A stretch of 9,773 bases of DNA from Ktedonobacter sp. (GTDB lineage: Bacteria > Chloroflexota > Ktedonobacteria > Ktedonobacterales > Ktedonobacteraceae): positions 14,053 through 23,825 of the forward strand of contig DMFQ01000247.1 in the NCBI GenBank assembly GCA_003450555.1, read 5' to 3'. How positions within the stretch are numbered: the stretch's first letter is position 1; every line of letters starts with the position of its first letter. The notes beneath the pieces were generated by a model. The model had not been told where the DNA came from and searched no databases. It was given only the letters and a program-made list of their open reading frames with translations. A program made the translations under genes and the position numbers. Positions 6,671-9,773 of the stretch are shown piece after piece.

Positions 6671-7153
6671 GCGGTAATAGGCCATCTGTGTTGGAGCTTC
6701 TTCAACGCCAACCATGATCGTGTGGAGGTGCGAGATATCATATTGATCAAGCATGGTAGTGAGTTCAGCACAAATATATTCGGCAAGACACTCTGCCGTT
6801 GAGTTGTCAATTGGCAACTCGACAACGTCACTGCGAGGAAAAACATAGCGTTTAGCCTGAAATTGGATCTCCCATGTTTCAGGAGTTGCGGCAAGTTGCA
6901 AGTGTGGATTACGTACCGGCAGCAAGAAACGATGATTGAGTTTCTGACAAATCTCCCTGGTAAGCCGTTTCAGCACCGTGAAATCAAATACCAGGTTATC
7001 CTCGTTGAGCGTACCCTCTATTTCAACGAGCACACCGTAATTGTGACCATGTAAGCGTTCGCATTTCCCGCCATAAGTAATAAAGTGAGCAGAGCTAAAA
7101 CGCAGGTAACCTCCCTCAATTTTCACCTTCCGCAAAATTCGCTCATCTGCCAT
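6644..7153 (-). CDS. queD: 6-pyruvoyl-tetrahydropterin synthase / QueD family protein
   Basis: A zinc enzyme of the T-fold PTPS family. QueD members turn dihydroneopterin triphosphate into 6-carboxy-tetrahydropterin for queuosine and other deazapurines; relatives make 6-pyruvoyl-tetrahydropterin or folate precursors. Visible residues are the zinc ligands His23 (FSSAHF), His35 and His37 (LHGHNYG), Cys31 just upstream (catalytic Cys in QueD-like members), His74 in LNHRFL, and Glu151/Glu152 in GVEEAP. QueD commonly has Asp-His where this protein has Asn73-His74. It is 169 residues against about 120 for E. coli QueD, with additional sequence around 80-115. It may therefore belong to a longer subgroup with a different substrate. 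No queC, queE or queF is nearby. GGGAG 8 nt before the ATG supports the start. The gene lies 113 nt downstream of hypE on the same strand. Family assignment is firm, the exact reaction less so. Confidence 0.83.
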   Translation of the reverse strand: MADERILRKVKIEGGYLRFSSAHFITYGGKCERLHGHNYGVLVEIEGTLNEDNLVFDFTVLKRLTREICQKLNHRFLLPVRNPHLQLAATPETWEIQFQAKRYVFPRSDVVELPIDNSTAECLAEYICAELTTMLDQYDISHLHTIMVGVEEAPTQMAYYRRSLPRSRE

Positions 7154-7191
7154 GTTATGACTCCCATTTTCTCATGCTACTCATGGTTCAT

Positions 7192-7220
7192 AACATATCA
7201 GATGAGCGAGGAAGAAACAA
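7192..7220 (-). promoter_or_regulatory. Possible promoter for queD
   Basis: On the - strand TTGTTT (7220-7215), a 17-nt spacer and TATGTT (7197-7192) resemble a sigma-70 type promoter, with 3/6 and 4/6 matches. It lies about 40 nt before the queD ATG in the 113-nt gap after hypE. It would allow queD to be expressed apart from hypE. The match is weak and based on pattern alone. Confidence 0.3.
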
Positions 7221-7266
7221 GGGAGGCAGCTCATGCACTTCTTGCTTAGAATTCAGAAAGTTCTGC

Positions 7267-8379
7267 TTAACATATGCGCGGGAGAGGATCTCCAACCAGC
7301 ATATCCAGCACCCTCACCCCACCAATATCTGTGCGCAAAAATACCATTCCTGCGGGTTCAGCTTGAACGGTGCCTATTATCGCAGCCTCGTGCCCGAGCG
7401 CATGCGCACGCATAGCTGCGAGCGCCGCTTCCGCCACCTCGGGTGCCACGATTGCCAGTAACTTGCCCTCGTTGGCAATTGTCAGCGGATCAAGGCCAAG
7501 AATCTCGCAGGCGCCTCGCACTCCTGGGCGTACAGGGATAGCGTGCTCCTCAAGGGCAACTGATACCTCCGAACCCAGGGCCATCTCGTTCAATGCGGTT
7601 GCGACACCTCCACGTGTAGGATCTTTCAGACAGTGAACACCACTACCAGCGACCGCGAAAAGCGCGGCTACCAGAGAATGGAGCGGCGCGGTATCGCTCT
7701 GCACGTCGGTTTCTATATCTAAACCTTCGCGCGCCATCATGATTGCGATACCGTGATCTCCGACCGGTCCGCTCAGCAAGACCTTGTCCCTGGGTTGCAA
7801 CTGTGCCTGCCCGAGTAGCCAGTTGGCACGAATGATACCGACACCGGCTGTGTTGATGAACAAACCATCTGCCTTGCCCCGCTGGACAACCTTGGTATCG
7901 CCAGTAACAATTGCAACACCCGCCTCTTCTGCCGCCGCCGCCATAGATGCAACGATGCGGCGCAGGTCAGTGATCGGGAATCCTTCCTCCAGGATAAAGC
8001 CCGACGAGAGATAGAGAGGCTCTGCGCCCGCCATAGCCAGGTCGTTAACCGTGCCGTGGATCGCCAACTTCCCAATATCCCCACCGGGAAAGAACAGTGG
8101 GCTTACGACGTAGGTATCGTTCGTAAAAGCCAGGCGCTGGCCTGTCCCATTGATTTCAAAGGTTGCCGCGTCATCCATAGCATCAAGCAACGGATTCGAA
8201 AAGGCAGGCGCAAAAACACCCTCTATCAGGTTGTGGGTGGCCTTGCCGCCACTTCCGTGGCTGAGTGTGATCTTCTCATCACGCAAATAGAATTTATGTC
8301 GCCGCGCTTGCCTTGAGCGCTCGATCTTCTCCAGTACGCTATCAATGCGATTCGCATCTTGCGGGATAGACGCGTCCAT
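7267..8379 (-). CDS. hypE: Hydrogenase maturation protein HypE (carbamoyl dehydratase)
   Basis: HypE takes a carbamoyl group from HypF onto its C-terminal cysteine and dehydrates it with ATP to a thiocyanate. This supplies the CN ligands of the iron in [NiFe]-hydrogenases through HypC-HypD. The protein (370 residues) ends in Pro-Arg-Ile-Cys, the diagnostic active tail with Cys370. Other PurM/AIRS-fold signatures are LSHGSGGKATHNLIEG (39-54), TNDTYVVSPLFFPGGDIGKL (86-105), GTVNDLAMAGAEPLYLS (109-125), TGDTKVV (159-165), FINTAGVG (174-181), SGPVGDHGIAI (203-213) and, in the C-terminal half, KDPTRGGVATALNE. About 35 charged residues precede HGSGG, longer than in E. coli HypE. The start is well supported by AAGGAGG 6 nt before the ATG, so this extension is probably real. 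No other hyp or hydrogenase gene is visible; partners would have to lie elsewhere or beyond the IS remnant on the right. Confidence 0.95.
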   Translation of the reverse strand: MDASIPQDANRIDSVLEKIERSRQARRHKFYLRDEKITLSHGSGGKATHNLIEGVFAPAFSNPLLDAMDDAATFEINGTGQRLAFTNDTYVVSPLFFPGGDIGKLAIHGTVNDLAMAGAEPLYLSSGFILEEGFPITDLRRIVASMAAAAEEAGVAIVTGDTKVVQRGKADGLFINTAGVGIIRANWLLGQAQLQPRDKVLLSGPVGDHGIAIMMAREGLDIETDVQSDTAPLHSLVAALFAVAGSGVHCLKDPTRGGVATALNEMALGSEVSVALEEHAIPVRPGVRGACEILGLDPLTIANEGKLLAIVAPEVAEAALAAMRAHALGHEAAIIGTVQAEPAGMVFLRTDIGGVRVLDMLVGDPLPRIC

Positions 8380-8868
8380 AGAAACCTCCTTGCACGCCTC
8401 CTAAGCGAAGCTAGACGCGCTAGCGCCGTTGGATACGTGTGTTACTTCTTGTTATTTCTGTATTTCAGGATACCTCCTGTGGTCTATTTTGCTCTGGCAC
8501 CTTCAATAACTGGTATATTCAATCGACTGCGCTCGGATGCCATAGAGAATCGCCCGTAACTGTAGTAAGCTGCGCAAGCGCCCTCTGGTGATACCATACA
8601 GGTTCCGATGGGCGTCTCGGGCGTACAGTCCCACGGGATACGCAACGAGATAGTAGCAAGCAAGCAGAAAAGTGAGGAGTACGTTCCTTCGACCTATCGT
8701 CAGAATGAAGGGAGGAGAGGGTGAAAGAAGAGAAAAGGGAAAAAATAGCGATCTTGTCTGGCAAAAAGCGTGCTTCATCGGGAACAAGGGTGCGAAAATC
8801 GGCAGACGAACCCTCTCGATGGGAGAATCCACGTCGAGGATGAGCTTCGTCGAGCACGCGCAGTCAGT
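8380..8868. other. Gene-free stretch between hypE and the transposase remnant
   Basis: No reading frame here has a good start site or recognisable product. The hypE-proximal part holds two small inverted repeats: GCTAG-ACGCG-CTAGC (8410-8424) and CAGGA-TACC-TCCTG (8466-8479). On the - strand the second contains AGGAGG without a start codon at usable distance. Further right is a polypurine tract (8707-8745). The - strand frames at 8503-8832 and 8519-8857 overlap each other, have no convincing ribosome binding site and match nothing I know. The hypE promoter should lie here but I cannot name it with confidence. One end of the insertion sequence probably lies between about 8700 and 8868. Confidence 0.5.
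8707..8745 (+). repeat. Polypurine tract
   Basis: Thirty-eight of 39 consecutive bases are A or G (the exception is T at 8722); the complementary strand is C/T-rich and its segment ends in six T. It lies about 120 nt past the transposase stop. It may mark low-constraint sequence at the edge of the element. No function is claimed. Confidence 0.5.
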
Positions 8869-9773
8869 TCAAGCGACGCGCAAACCCAGGGTCTGGGCAA
8901 ACGCGGGTGAGAGCCCATAGATGGTAATCTCGACGGGTGGGGCCGTAAGTGGTCGCACATTGCGTGCGAGCCGTTGTTGCCACGTCAGACGCCAATGTGC
9001 TCGCGGAGCCGCGCGAGAGAGGTGATGAAGGCGGGCACAGAGATGGCGGAATGGGCGGGGCTTGCACGGTGACTAAGTGGCTGCGTTGCCAACCTATCCA
9101 GGCGCGGCGAGGCTGACAGCGTGACCAATCACCCCAAAGGACAGGATGAGAGGCAAGGGCAGAAAGGCACGAAGGCGGCTGCTCTTCTGGTACCCTCTGC
9201 GGCAGGGGATGCAGGACAACGCTGACCCGACGAGGTTTTTTGGTGAAGGCACCATGTCCTTGACAGTCGACGCGTAAGGGACACGAGCGACAGTCAGCGA
9301 TCCGGGCAGCATAGAGCACGCGTACCGTCCCATCGTGTTCGGGGCGTCGCTCCTGTGGATAGAGCGTTGCTCCTTGCCGACAAAGTAGTGTGCCATCAGC
9401 CTGAGGAAGAAAGTCGTGTCCCCCAAAGCTTCCTCTTCGCGCTGCATGTGCCCAGTGCGGAGGACCAAAGGATGCTTCTGTCACCGAGGGGTTCGGAGAT
9501 GGCAGGGCTTCAGTTTGAGGGGGGGGGAAAACTCGGTGAGACGCATCGAGGTGGGTTGCCACTGCCGACTGAGTTCTTGGCGCAGGTTCCACACCCATTG
9601 CGAGAGGATCTGCCAGACCTCTTGACCGTGCGGCGTGTAGGAACTCCACCGATCAGAGTCCTGCTCACGATCTTCATCAGCAAGGACCGTCTCGAAACTG
9701 CCACGATGCAAATAGAGCATGACCACATCGGCAGCGGTGAACCCGAGAGCGGGCAAGGCCGTGAAAAAGAGCT
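8869..9773 (-). pseudogene. Transposase, IS4-like DDE type, C-terminal part, frameshifted twice and cut by the window edge
   Basis: Read on the - strand from the right edge, the first frame (9773 to about 9520) gives FTAADVVMLYLHRGSFE. This fits the Y-(2)-R-(3)-E part of the IS4-group signature, although the later Lys is replaced by Asp. It continues with DRWSSYTPHGQEVWQ and WVWNLRQELSRQW. At nine consecutive C (G run at 9519-9527) the sensible protein moves to a second frame. That frame has LLCRQGATLYPQERRPEHDG, then a cysteine cluster CRSCPLRVDC and TKKPRRVSVVLHPL, and continues to about 9030. It then returns to the first frame, giving SRAAPRAHWRLTWQQRLARN and EITIYGLSPAFAQTLGLRVA before TGA at 8869-8871. 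Unshifted, the first frame stops at 9481 and again at 9094. The N-terminal part and one element end lie beyond the window. It is probably an inactive remnant, but the C-run could be a slippage site or a sequencing error. Confidence 0.75.
9519..9527 (-). other. Run of nine C at the transposase frame change
   Basis: The + strand shows nine G in a row, hence nine C in the transposase sense strand. Protein similarity to a transposase continues in a different frame on each side of it (a shift equivalent to one missing base). Such a run is prone to polymerase slippage, replication slippage and sequencing error alike. Confidence 0.7.

Noticed and set aside
8503..8832. 109-codon - strand frame with a hydrophobic stretch, possible membrane peptide
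   Set aside because: It starts at GTG without a convincing ribosome binding site, overlaps another equally weak frame, has skewed composition from the polypurine tract and matches nothing I recognise. Kept only as part of the gene-free stretch.
8864..9649. 261-codon - strand frame as one intact gene
   Set aside because: Only its middle part (about 9518 to 9030) is transposase-like. Its first 40 or so and last 60 or so codons are out of frame with the clear transposase sequence in the neighbouring frame.
1..9773. CRISPR array, tRNA or rRNA genes, toxin-antitoxin or defence genes
   Set aside because: No regularly spaced repeats, cloverleaf or rRNA-like segments, or relevant protein motifs were seen on either strand.

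Overview
This window carries most of a tryptophan operon on the + strand. It is followed by two more aromatic-pathway genes, then a convergent pair of unrelated metabolic genes on the - strand, and finally the decayed end of an insertion sequence. Base composition looks moderate (about half G+C, judged by eye). The gene set, the IS4-like transposase debris and the residue style suggest a bacterium with an IS-rich genome. My best guess is Chloroflexota, perhaps class Ktedonobacteria; this is an inference, not something the sequence proves.

Positions 1-5350 hold a tightly packed + strand array: the 3' end of trpG (glutamine amidotransferase of anthranilate synthase), trpD, a fused trpC-trpF, trpB, trpA and an AroH-type chorismate mutase. 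Gaps are mostly 8-30 nt, consistent with one transcript. Together with trpE, presumably just upstream of the window, these genes cover chorismate to tryptophan. The chorismate mutase diverts the same chorismate to prephenate (Phe/Tyr). After a 146-nt gap rich in small repeats and inverted repeats comes a type I-beta DAHP synthase (5497-6576), the first enzyme of the shikimate pathway. The array therefore links entry into the pathway, its branch point and one complete branch.

Positions 6577-8379 contain two - strand genes converging on the DAHP synthase. One is a 6-pyruvoyl-tetrahydropterin synthase/QueD-family protein, whose last codons sit inside an 11-bp inverted repeat. The other, upstream of it, is hypE, which makes the cyanide ligand of [NiFe]-hydrogenase and ends in the diagnostic Pro-Arg-Ile-Cys. 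No other hyp gene is visible.

Positions 8380-8868 hold no convincing gene, only two small inverted repeats in the hypE leader and a polypurine tract. Positions 8869-9773 carry the C-terminal part of a transposase on the - strand, running off the right edge. Its reading frame breaks at a run of nine C and returns to the original frame about 480 nt later.

I found no clear new biological system. The points most worth checking are: a glutamine where the DAHP synthase family normally has a metal-binding histidine; a Gly/Pro-rich insertion in that enzyme's regulatory domain; the structured repeat region ahead of it; the possible internal promoter and TTG start of trpB; and the doubly frameshifted transposase.
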